NCBI GenBank assembly: GCA_016709665.1 | Contig: JADJMI010000026.1 | Location: 124,001 to 188,000, forward strand | DNA length: 64,000 nt | Direction: 5' to 3' | Origin: Betaproteobacteria bacterium | GTDB lineage: Bacteria; Pseudomonadota; Gammaproteobacteria; Burkholderiales; Usitatibacteraceae | Shown: positions 9,806 through 17,542 of the stretch, in pieces | How positions within the stretch are numbered: position 1 is the first letter of the stretch | Layout of the letters: the number at the start of each line of letters is the position of its first letter | Position numbers and translations under genes: made by a program | The notes under the pieces: generated by a model | Database searches by the model: none | Told to the model about the DNA's origin: nothing | What the model saw: only the letters and a program-made list of their open reading frames with translations

Positions 9806-10495
9806 ATGGCCGTCACCCAGGATCTCACCATCGTCGCGATGATCGTGAACGCGAGCATCGTCGTGAAGGTCGTCATGGGCGTGCTCGCGCTCGCCTCGCT
9901 CTATTCGTGGACCTACATCTTCCTCAAGCTTTTCGCCATCGGCCGGGCGAAGCGCCAGGCGGACGCCTTCGAGCGGGAATTCTGGAGCGGCACGGACCTC
10001 GTGGGCCTCTACCAGCGCGCCGCGGGCGGGCGCTACGTCGCGGCGGGAATGGAGCGCATCTTCGAGGCCGGCTTCAAGGAGTTCCTGAAGCTCAAGGGCC
10101 GTGCGGGGGCCGACGTGAGCGCCCTCATGGACGGCACCCGCCGCGCGATGAAGGCCACGCTCCAGCGCGAACTGGACACGCTCGAATCGCACCTGTCGTT
10201 CCTCGCGACGGTCGGCTCGGTGAGCCCGTACATCGGCCTCTTCGGGACGGTGTGGGGAATCATGAACGCGTTCCGGGGCCTGTCGAACGTGGCGCAGGCG
10301 ACGCTCGCCCAGGTGGCGCCCGGCATCGCGGAGGCGCTGGTGGCCACCGCCATCGGCCTCTTCGCCGCCATCCCGGCGGTGATCGCGTACAACCGCTTCA
10401 CCCACGACATCGACCGGCTGGCGGGGCGATACGAGAGCTTCATGGAGGAGCTCTCGAACATCCTGCAGCGCCAGGCGCACCAGCCGGAGCGATAG
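9806..10495 (+). CDS. tolQ: Tol-Pal system proton channel protein TolQ
   Basis: A 229-residue inner-membrane protein of the MotA/TolQ/ExbB family. Three membrane helices are visible: about residues 13-36, 132-155 (VGSVSPYIGLFGTVWGIMNAF) and 170-192. With TolR it uses the proton gradient to energise TolA for outer-membrane constriction during division. It ends directly before the tolR ATG. A GAAAGG sequence precedes its start. Confidence 0.94.
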   Translation: MAVTQDLTIVAMIVNASIVVKVVMGVLALASLYSWTYIFLKLFAIGRAKRQADAFEREFWSGTDLVGLYQRAAGGRYVAAGMERIFEAGFKEFLKLKGRAGADVSALMDGTRRAMKATLQRELDTLESHLSFLATVGSVSPYIGLFGTVWGIMNAFRGLSNVAQATLAQVAPGIAEALVATAIGLFAAIPAVIAYNRFTHDIDRLAGRYESFMEELSNILQRQAHQPER

Positions 10496-10906
10496 ATGGC
10501 AAGGCGACGGCGCGCGATGGCCGAGATCAACGTCGTGCCCTACATCGACGTGATGCTCGTGCTGCTCATCATCTTCATGGTGGCCGCCCCCCTCATCAAT
10601 CCGGGCCAGATCGACCTGCCGCAGGTGGGTTCGAAGCTCGACCCGGCCGTGGCCCCGATGGAGGTGCGCGTGCGGGCGAACGGCGACCTCGCGGTGGTGG
10701 ACCGCTCGAGATCGGCCGACGAGATCCGCGTGAACAAGGCGCGCCTGCTCGAGATAATTCGCGCGGCCCAGCAGGCCCGTCCGAACCAGGCCGTGGTCAT
10801 CGCCGGCGACAAGGCCGTTCGGTACGAGGAAGTCCTCAAGGTGATGGACCTGCTCCAGCAGGGCCAGGTGAAGCGCGTGGGCCTCCTGGCGCGCCCGGCG
10901 CAATAG
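10496..10906 (+). CDS. tolR: Tol-Pal system protein TolR
   Basis: A 136-residue ExbD/TolR protein with one membrane helix at about residues 15-38. The proton-conducting Asp is in PYIDVMLVLLIIFMV at residue 18. The periplasmic domain contains the usual QVDLPQ-like segment and the VVIAGDKAVRYEEVLKVMD region. It starts on the base after the tolQ stop. Confidence 0.93.
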   Translation: MARRRRAMAEINVVPYIDVMLVLLIIFMVAAPLINPGQIDLPQVGSKLDPAVAPMEVRVRANGDLAVVDRSRSADEIRVNKARLLEIIRAAQQARPNQAVVIAGDKAVRYEEVLKVMDLLQQGQVKRVGLLARPAQ

Positions 10907-10913
10907 GCCCGGC

Positions 10914-11786
10914 GTGAGGGACGAAGGACCGCCGCCCGAAAAGCCCCGCCAGCCGGGGCGCATCCGGGCCGTGCTGCTCGCCCTGGCGGTTCACGCCGCG
11001 TTCTTCGGGCTCATCGTCTTCGGCGTCTCCTGGCAGAACCGCCCCGCGCCCCCTCTCGAGGCGGAACTCTGGAAGGACCTTCCCCCCGTGAAGGCGGCCA
11101 GATCCGCCGATCCCGCGCCGGCGCCCGAACGCCCGCCGCCCAAGCCCGAGCCGCCGAAACCCGAGCCGCCCAAACCCGAGCCTCCCAAGCCGGCGCCGCC
11201 GAAGCCCGAGCCGGCCAAGGCCGAGCCGCCCCGGCCGGATCCGGCCATCGCCGAGAAGCGCGAGCGCGAGAAGAAGGAGCAGGAAAAGCGCGATCGTCTC
11301 GAGCGCGAACGCAAGGAGAAACTCGAGAAGCAGAAAGCCGAGGAGACCCGGCAGAAGGCCGAGGAGGCGAAGAAAAAGCGCGAGGCCGATGAAGCCGACC
11401 GCAAGCGCAAGGCCGAGGAGGAGAAGATCCGCGCGGCCAAAGCGAAGGCGGATGCGGATGCCAAGGCGGCCGCGCAGGCTGTCGCCGACCGGCAACAGGC
11501 CGAAATGGAGCAACCCATGGAAGGCGCATCCGCGCTAAAATCCAGGGGCAGGGCCAACGTTCCGGATACGGTGACCGGCAAGCCGGAGATCGAGGTACGC
11601 ATCACCCTGCTCCCGGGCGGGGAGGTCCTGGACATCCGGATGGAGAAGTCGAGCGGCAACAAGATCTACGACGATGCCATCCTCCGGGCCATCCGAAGTG
11701 CCTCGCCCTTGCCGGTGCCGCCCCCCAATTCGGAACTTTTTCCCCGATTCAGGGACCTTAAGCTGAACATCGAACACGAACGCTAG
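10914..11786 (+). CDS. tolA: Cell envelope integrity protein TolA
   Basis: A 290-residue protein spanning the periplasm. A membrane helix covers about residues 20-42. A proline-rich stretch built on repeated PKPEPP units spans about 72-105. A long Lys/Glu/Ala helix rich in KAEE-like repeats covers 110-200, and a TonB-like C-terminal domain follows (VEVRITLLPGGEVLDIRMEKSSG region). TolA links TolQR to TolB and Pal. The start is a GTG. The low-complexity part is intact here. Confidence 0.92.
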   Translation: MRDEGPPPEKPRQPGRIRAVLLALAVHAAFFGLIVFGVSWQNRPAPPLEAELWKDLPPVKAARSADPAPAPERPPPKPEPPKPEPPKPEPPKPAPPKPEPAKAEPPRPDPAIAEKREREKKEQEKRDRLERERKEKLEKQKAEETRQKAEEAKKKREADEADRKRKAEEEKIRAAKAKADADAKAAAQAVADRQQAEMEQPMEGASALKSRGRANVPDTVTGKPEIEVRITLLPGGEVLDIRMEKSSGNKIYDDAILRAIRSASPLPVPPPNSELFPRFRDLKLNIEHER

Positions 11787-11819
11787 TCAGGCCCGCCGCC
11801 GGAACCAGCCCGCCCGCCC

Positions 11820-13092
11820 ATGAAACGAATCCTGCTCGCCCTCCTCCTCGCCGCCTGCGCGCTCGCCGCCCGGGCGCAACTCACCATCGACATCACGACC
11901 TCGGGCGGCAAGCAGATACCGGTCGCGATCCTGCCGTTCGCGGGCGAGGTCTCGCAGCCACAGGCCGTGAGTTCCGTCGTTTCGGCCGACCTGGGCCGCA
12001 CGGGCCTCTTTCGCCTGGTGAACGCCGTCGGCGTGAGCCCGTTGCCCACCGAGCCGTCGGAAGTGAACTTCGTCGATTGGCAGTCCCGGTCGGCCGAGGC
12101 GCTCGTGATCGGCAAGATCGAGTCGCAGGCCGACGGGCGCGTCGAGGTTCGTTTCCGGCTCTTCGACGTGGCCAAGCAGTCGCAGCTCGCGAGCTTCTCG
12201 TACGTCGTCGCGCCGGCGCAGCTGCGCGCCACGGCGCACCGGATCGCCGACGTGATCTACGAGAAGCTCACGGGCGACAAGGGCGTCTTCTCGACGAAGA
12301 TCACCTACGTGGTGAAGAAGGGCACGCGATACGAGCTGCAGGTGTCGGATGCGGACGGTGCCAACGCCCAGACCGTGCTCGCCTCGAACGAGCCGATCAT
12401 CTCGCCGGCCTGGTCGCCCGATGGCAGTCGCATCGCCTACGTGTCGTTCGACCAGAAGAAGCCCGTGGTCGTGATGCAGAACCTCGCGCAGGGGACGACC
12501 CGCGTGATCGCGAACTTCCCGGGGCAACAACAGCGCGCCGGCCTGGTCGCCGGACGGCTCGACCCTGGCGGTCACGCTCACCCGCGACGACATCGCCCAG
12601 CTCTACCTCATCTCCGCCAACGGCGGCGAGCCGCGGCGCATCACGACGACCCCCGCCATCGACACGGAGCCGGCGTTCTCGCCGGACGGCAAGTGGATCG
12701 CCTTCACCTCGGACCGCGGCGGTTCGCCGCAGGTCTACCGGATGCCGGTCGAGGGCGGCGCGGCCCAGCGGATCACCTTCGAGGGCACCTACAACGTGCG
12801 TCCGCGCTTCAGCCCCGACGGCAAGTCGATCGCCTACGTGCAGCGCGACGCGGGACGCTTCCGCATCGCGCTGCTCGAGCTCGCCACGGGCCAGGTGACC
12901 GTCCTCACCGACGGCAATCTCGACGATTCCCCGACCTTCGCGCCCAACGGCAAGATCATCCTGTACGAGGCTTCCGTGGGCGGCCGCGGGCAGCTCGCGG
13001 CGGTCTCGAGCGACGGGCGCGTGCGCCAGCGGCTCGTCTCCTCCGCCGGCGACGTGCGCGACCCGGCCTGGGGCCCGTTGCCGACCCATTGA
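11820..13092 (+). CDS. tolB: Tol-Pal system beta-propeller protein TolB (frameshifted in this sequence)
   Basis: A periplasmic protein with a signal peptide (about residues 1-20), an N-terminal domain and a six-bladed beta-propeller that binds Pal. Blade repeats of the SPDGSRIAYVS type are clear in both halves. The frame changes at about 12519-12525 after ANFPG. Restoring one G to the GGGG run gives the expected NNSAPAWSPDGSTLAVTLTR continuation. The corrected length is about 424 residues, normal for TolB. The LLAAC at residues 11-15 resembles a lipobox, but TolB is soluble and the cleavage site ARA-Q fits better. Confidence 0.88.
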
Positions 13093-13155
13093 GCGGGGCG
13101 CAGAATCCCGCAGGTATCCAACCGTAACGAGCGTCAATCCAACAAGGAGTTTGCC

Positions 13156-13689
13156 GTGAAGAAAATCCTGCTGAGCCTCGCCCTCGCTTCCTTGCTCGCC
13201 GCCTGCGGCAGCCAGGAAGTGAAGAAGGATGTACCCGTCGCCGACCGCACGACCGGCACCCAGAAGCCCGCGCAGACCGGCGCGACGTCCACGACGACGC
13301 CGACGCAACAGCCGGCCATCGCGGCCAATCCGCTCAAGGACCCCGCGAACATCCTCTCGAAGCGCAGCGTGTACTTCGACTTCGACTCGAACGCCGTGAA
13401 GGACGAGTTCCGCCCGGTCGTCCAGGCGCACTCCAAGTACATGGTCGACAAGAAGGACGCGAAGATCCGCATCGAAGGCAACTGCGACGAGCGCGGCAGC
13501 CGCGAGTACAACCTGGCGCTCGGCCAGCGGCGCGCCGAGTCGGTGAAGAAGACCATGACCGTGCTGGGCGTCGCGGAGTCGCGCATCGAGACGGTGAGCT
13601 TCGGCGAGGAGAAGCCCGCCAACGCCGGCCACGACGAGGCCGCGTGGACCCAGAACCGCCGCGCCGACATCAAGTACGCGGGTGAATAG
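13156..13689 (+). CDS. pal: Peptidoglycan-associated lipoprotein Pal
   Basis: A 177-residue outer-membrane lipoprotein. The lipobox LLAAC puts the lipidated Cys at residue 17. A Thr/Pro-rich linker (30-60) leads to an OmpA-like domain with VYFDFDSNAVKDEF and the peptidoglycan-binding segment GNCDERGSREYNLALGQRRAESV. It anchors the Tol system to the cell wall. An AAGGAG box lies eight bases upstream of the GTG start. Confidence 0.94.
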   Translation: MKKILLSLALASLLAACGSQEVKKDVPVADRTTGTQKPAQTGATSTTTPTQQPAIAANPLKDPANILSKRSVYFDFDSNAVKDEFRPVVQAHSKYMVDKKDAKIRIEGNCDERGSREYNLALGQRRAESVKKTMTVLGVAESRIETVSFGEEKPANAGHDEAAWTQNRRADIKYAGE

Positions 13690-14499
13690 TCCGAAGCGCC
13701 TCGCGGCGGCGATCCTTTTCGCCGTCGCCGGCACGGCGCAGGCGGGCCTCTTCGACGACGACGAGGCCCGCAAGCGCATCGAGGAGATCCGCTCGGAGCA
13801 GGCGAAGTCCGCGCGCGAGAGCGCCGAGCGCATCGGCCGTCTCGAGGAGTCCGTGCGCAACCTCGGCGTCGTCGATCTCCTGCGACAGATCGAGCAGCTG
13901 AATGCCGAGATGGCCAGGATCCGGGGCCAGCTCGAGGTGCTCGCCAACCAGAACGAGCAGATCCAGAAGCGCCAGCGCGACTTCTACCTCGACATCGATT
14001 CGCGGCTGAAGCGGCTGGAGGGGCGGCGCCGCGTCCGCGGCTCCGGCAGAGGCGCTCGCGCCGGCCGCGGCGGCGCCCCGGTGGGGACGCCCCGGCGAAG
14101 TCGCCTTCGCGCGAAGACCAGGCCCGCGAGGTGAAAGCCTACGACGCCGCGTCGAACCTCTTTCGCAAGAACGATTTCGTCTCGGCGGCCGAGGCCTTCG
14201 GCGCCTTCCTCAAGGATCATCCGCAGAGCGCCCTCGCCCCGAACGCGCTCTACTGGATCGGCATCTGCCATGCGAACACGCGCGATTTCAAGAACGCGCT
14301 GGCCGCGCAGGAATCGCTCCTGGCCCGGTACCCGCAGTCGCCCAAGGCCCCGGATGCACTCCTCGCCATCGCCGCCATCCAGTCGGAACAAGGGGATTCG
14401 GGCTCGGCCCGCAACACCCTCGAGGACATCATCGCGCGCTTCCCGGGCTCCGAGGCGGCCGGCAAGGCTCGCACGCGGCTTTCGGCGCTTCGCCGATAG
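13682..14499 (+). CDS. cpoB: Cell division coordinator CpoB/YbgF (frameshifted in this sequence)
   Basis: A periplasmic protein with a signal peptide (residues 1-21, ending AQA), a coiled coil from about 25 to 110, an Ala/Pro-rich linker and three TPR repeats (segments AYDAASNLFRKNDFVSAAEAF and NALYWIGICHANTRDFKNALAA). The N-terminal and TPR parts are in different frames. The linker between about 14020 and 14105 seems to hold more than one one-base break in G and C runs. CpoB tunes peptidoglycan synthesis to Tol activity. The GTG start overlaps the end of pal. Confidence 0.82.
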
Positions 14500-14507
14500 G
14501 CGCTCGG

Positions 14508-15184
14508 GTGGCCCGCGCCGTCGTCCTGGTCTCGGGCGGTCTCGATTCGGCGACCGTGCTCGCCATCGCGCAGGCGGAAGGCTGGACCTGCCATGCGCTT
14601 TCCGTCGACTACGGGCAACGCCACCGCGCCGAACTCGCGGCGGCGGCCCGCGTGGCGCGGGCCCTGGGTGCCGCCAGCCATCGCGTGGTGAGCGTGGGTC
14701 TCGGCGGATTCGGCGGGTCCGCGCTCACGGACCTCGCGATCGGCGTGCCCACGAAGCCCACGCCGGGCATCCCGGTCACCTACGTCCCGGCGCGCAACAC
14801 GGTCATGCTGTCCCTCGCCTCGCCTACGCCGAAGTCGTCGAGGCCGATGCGATCTTCACCGGCGCCAACGCCGTGGATTATTCCGGCTATCCCGATTGCC
14901 GGCCGGAATACCTGGCCGCCTACGAACGCATGGCCAACCTCGCGACGAAGCGGGCCGTGGAAGGACATCCGCTCGTCGTGCGCTCGCCGATCGTCGACCT
15001 GGGAAAGGCCGAGATCGTGCGGCGCGGCGCGGCGCTCGGCGTGGACTACGCGCTCACGGTGTCGTGCTACGACGCCGATGCCGAGGGCCTGGCCTGCGGG
15101 CGCTGCGAATCGTGCCGGCTTCGGCGTGCGGGATTCGCGGAGGCGGGGCTGGCCGATCCGACGCGTTACCGGTCCCCGACCTGA
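14508..15184 (+). CDS. queC: 7-cyano-7-deazaguanine synthase QueC (frameshifted in this sequence)
   Basis: QueC makes preQ0, the precursor of queuosine in tRNA, using ATP and ammonia. The PP-loop SGGLDSATVLA is near residue 9. The C-terminal zinc site is visible as CYDADAEGLACGRCESCRLR. The frame changes at about 14818-14820; adding one C gives the expected LSLALAYAEVVEADAIFTGAN. The corrected length is about 226 residues, normal for QueC. It follows cpoB by eight bases, as in many betaproteobacteria. Confidence 0.87.
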
Positions 15185-15193
15185 GCCCGGCAA

Positions 15194-15207
15194 CCCAGGT
15201 GGGTAAT
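15194..15207 (+). promoter_or_regulatory. Motif 1 site B, upstream of the YeeE/YedE gene
   Basis: CCCAGGTGGGTAAT, one base different from site A. It contains ACCCA-GG-TGGGT. It lies 72 bases before the coding start and about 20 bases upstream of the expected -35 region of the TATAAT at 15250. A bound protein could activate this promoter, whose -35 region is poor. Confidence 0.5.
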
Positions 15208-15249
15208 GTCCTTATCCTTCGGAGGGATGGGCGATGGGCGCCCCCCTCC

Positions 15250-15255
15250 TATAAT
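15250..15255 (+). promoter_or_regulatory. Probable -10 box for the YeeE/YedE gene
   Basis: A perfect TATAAT lies 24 bases before the ATG. The -35 region about 17 bases upstream (near GATGGG) does not match TTGACA, which suggests that an activator is needed. Confidence 0.5.
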
Positions 15256-15278
15256 GGCGCGCATAGCCGGGAGGGCCC

Positions 15279-16400
15279 ATGAGCACATCCGCAAGTCTCA
15301 CTTCCACCGTGGTCTGGGGCGGTTTCGCCATCGCCTTCGTGGTCGGCGCCGTCGCCCAGCGGACGAACTTCTGCACGATGGGCGCGATCTCCGACATCGT
15401 GAACATGGGCAGCTGGGGCCGGATGCGCATGTGGCTTCTGGCGATCGCGGTCGCCCTCGCCGGCGCGTCCGCCTTGCAGTTGTCGGGCTCGATCGACCTG
15501 ACCAAGTCGATCTACGTGCGCCCGAGCCTGCCCTGGCTGTCGATGCTCCTGGGCGGATTCCTGTTCGGCATCGGGATGACGCTGGGATCGGGATGCGGCA
15601 ACAAGACGCTCGTGCGCGTGGGGGGCGGGAACCTCAAGGCTCTCGTCGTCCTCGCGTTTCTCGCCATCTCCGCCTACATGACGATGAAGGGCCTGTTCGG
15701 CATCTGGCGAGTGACATGGCTCGATCCCGTCGCGATCGACCTCGGCTCGCGCGGCCTGGCCGGGCAGGACCTGCCCTCGCTGGCGACGGCTGCGTTCGGC
15801 ATCGAACGCCGCACCGCCTATCTCGGGGCCTCCGCGGCCGTCACGCTCGCGCTGCTCGCATTCATCTTCAAGGACCGGGCCTTCCGCAGCGAGCCCGACC
15901 ACATTGTGGGCGGTGTGGTCATCGGGGGCGCCGTCGTCGCCGCCTGGTACCTGACGGGCCATCTCGGGTTCGCGGAGAACCCCGATACGCTCGAGAACAC
16001 CTATTTCGGCACCAACAGCCGGACGATCGAGTCGCTTTCGTTCATCGCGCCGGCCGCCTATCTTCTCGAGATCCTGCTCCTGTGGAGCGACAAGTCGCTG
16101 GCACTTTCGTTCGGCGTGGCGCTCGCCCTGGGCGTGGTCGCCGGATCCGCGGCGTACGCCCTCGCCACGCGGACCTTCCGCTGGGAAGGCTTTTCGTCCG
16201 CGGAAGACACGGCCAACCACGTCGTCGGCGGCATCCTGATGGGATTCGGCGGCGTGACCGCCTTGGGCTGCACGGTCGGGCAAGGCATCACGGGCTTGTC
16301 GACGCTCGCGGCAGGGTCGCTGATCGCCGTGCTGGCCATCGTGGCCGGCTCCTGGGCCACCATGAAATACCAGTACTGGCGACTGGAACGGGAGGGGTGA
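15279..16400 (+). CDS. YeeE/YedE family membrane transporter, probably for a sulfur compound
   Basis: A 373-residue inner-membrane protein with about nine or ten helices. Family signatures with Cys are present: FGIGMTLGSGCGNKTLVRVGGGN near residue 98 and GFGGVTALGCTVGQGITGLSTLA near 325. Relatives import thiosulfate (TsuA) or other sulfur species, and Cys residues in these motifs guide the substrate. It has its own promoter region with motif site B, shared with fccAB. The exact substrate cannot be told from the sequence. Confidence 0.82.
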   Translation: MSTSASLTSTVVWGGFAIAFVVGAVAQRTNFCTMGAISDIVNMGSWGRMRMWLLAIAVALAGASALQLSGSIDLTKSIYVRPSLPWLSMLLGGFLFGIGMTLGSGCGNKTLVRVGGGNLKALVVLAFLAISAYMTMKGLFGIWRVTWLDPVAIDLGSRGLAGQDLPSLATAAFGIERRTAYLGASAAVTLALLAFIFKDRAFRSEPDHIVGGVVIGGAVVAAWYLTGHLGFAENPDTLENTYFGTNSRTIESLSFIAPAAYLLEILLLWSDKSLALSFGVALALGVVAGSAAYALATRTFRWEGFSSAEDTANHVVGGILMGFGGVTALGCTVGQGITGLSTLAAGSLIAVLAIVAGSWATMKYQYWRLEREG

Positions 16401-16413
16401 CGCCCCGCTCGGT

Positions 16414-16443
16414 TTGACCCGGGTTCGGCCAAAAAGCTATAAT
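16414..16443 (+). promoter_or_regulatory. Strong sigma-70-type promoter for the tRNA-Lys pair
   Basis: TTGACC (16414-16419) and a perfect TATAAT (16438-16443) are separated by 18 bases. The first tRNA begins 13 bases after the -10 box. Confidence 0.75.
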
Positions 16444-16456
16444 CGCCGCTTTCCCC

Positions 16457-16532
16457 GGGGCGTTAGCTCAGTTGGTAGAGCAGCGGACTTTTAATCCGTT
16501 GGTCGGCGGTTCGAATCCGCCACGCCCTACCA
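16457..16532 (+). tRNA. tRNA-Lys (anticodon TTT)
   Basis: A 76-base cloverleaf with CCA encoded. The acceptor stem pairs GGGGCGT with ACGCCCT, the D arm has AGCTCAGTTGGTAGAGC, and the anticodon loop is CTTTTAA. The T arm is GGCGG-TTCGAAT-CCGCC. Confidence 0.96.
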
Positions 16533-16572
16533 ACGCATCCGCGGGTAGGGCCCTCGGGGAACCGGGAATTCC

Positions 16573-16648
16573 GGGCTGTTAGCTCAGTTGGTAGAGCAGC
16601 GGACTCTTAATCCGTTGGTCGAAGGTTCGAATCCTTCACGGCCCACCA
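16573..16648 (+). tRNA. tRNA-Lys (anticodon CTT)
   Basis: A second 76-base cloverleaf with CCA encoded, 40 bases after the first. The acceptor stem pairs GGGCTGT with ACGGCCC, and the anticodon loop is CTCTTAA. The D and anticodon arms are almost identical to those of the first gene, so they probably arose by duplication. Both are read from the promoter at 16414. Confidence 0.95.
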
Positions 16649-16654
16649 GAATCG

Positions 16655-16687
16655 CAAAAGGCCCGGGCAACCGCCCGGGCCTTTTTG
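16655..16687 (+). terminator. Rho-independent terminator after the tRNA-Lys genes
   Basis: A perfect ten-base stem, AGGCCCGGGC (16659-16668) with GCCCGGGCCT (16673-16682), has an AACC loop, a T run on the right and an A run on the left. It could act on both strands. Confidence 0.92.
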
Positions 16688-16742
16688 CCTTTCGCGCCTC
16701 TGGCGTCGATTGCCGGTGTCGGGTGGCTCCGGAAAGGACGGA

Positions 16743-17416
16743 ATGACCATTTTCGAGCCGTGGATTCGTGAATTCGGCGTCGACCTCCTGGCGATGGCCT
16801 TCAGTGCGGTGCTCATCGCGGCGTACTACCTGTCCCTTCGCCGACGTTCGAAGCGGGACCCGACGCTCACCATTCACGGCCTGAACGAACTGGCTCGCGC
16901 CCACTGGGTGGCCGGCGTCATGGCGAATTCCGGCAAGGATGTCATGGCCGTGCAGACGCTACGGAATTTCGTCATGGGCGCCTCCCTCATGGCCACGACG
17001 GCGGCATTCCTGATCCTGGGACCCTCACCTTGTCCGGACAGGCGGAAAACATCGCCCACAGCTGGCATGCCGTCAATTTGGCGGGCTCGAGCAGCGCCGG
17101 GCTTTGGGTCGCGAAGGTCGTCCTGCTGCTCGCCGATTTCATCGTCGCGTTTTTCGCCTTCGCGATGGCGATCCGGCTCGCCAACCACGTCGTCTTCATG
17201 ATCAACGTGCCCGGCCCCGCGCCGCACCCGCTGCTCACGCCCGAGCAGGTCGCGCACCGCCTGAACCTCGCGGGCGCGCATTTCGCCACCGGCATGAGAG
17301 CGTTCTTCTTCGCGGTCCCGCTGGTCTTCTGGCTCTTCGGCCCCGCGATGCTCGTCATCGCGACCCTGGGGCTCGTCTTCGCCCTTCACCGGCTCGACCG
17401 GAACCCGGCGGCCTGA
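16743..17416 (+). CDS. DUF599-like membrane protein (frameshifted in this sequence)
   Basis: About 224 residues when corrected, with four predicted membrane helices. The segment RNFVMGASLMATTAAFLILG and the later RLANHVVFMINVPG and FFFAVPLVFWLFGPAMLV fit the DUF599 family. Its function is unknown. The frame changes at about 17019-17022; one extra base there restores LGTLTLSGQAENI. The ATG at 16743 was chosen because the sequence before it lies in the region just after the tRNA terminator. Confidence 0.65.
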
Positions 17417-17455
17417 GGGCCGTCGCGGGCGGGGACATCCCCTTCCGGGAGCGGC

Positions 17456-17483
17456 ATCCCCCATCGGGGTGATGGACTTCCCG
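17456..17483 (+). promoter_or_regulatory. Motif 2 site S, upstream of the orphan soeA copy
   Basis: The stretch CCCATCGGGGTGATGGACTT (17460-17479) is followed by CCC. It closely resembles the element at 26301-26324 (CCCATCGCGGGTATGGATTA followed by CCCC). It ends 60 bases before the coding start. A second small inverted repeat, GGGG-ACAT-CCCC, lies at 17431-17442. Confidence 0.4.
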
Positions 17484-17542
17484 CGGCGCATGCGCCGAAA
17501 TCACGACGGCTATTCCGCCCGCGCTTCCCGCAAGCCATCGCC

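Noticed and set aside
11820..11880. TolB as a lipoprotein because of LLAAC
   Set aside because: TolB is a soluble periplasmic protein, and a normal signal peptidase I site follows a few residues later.
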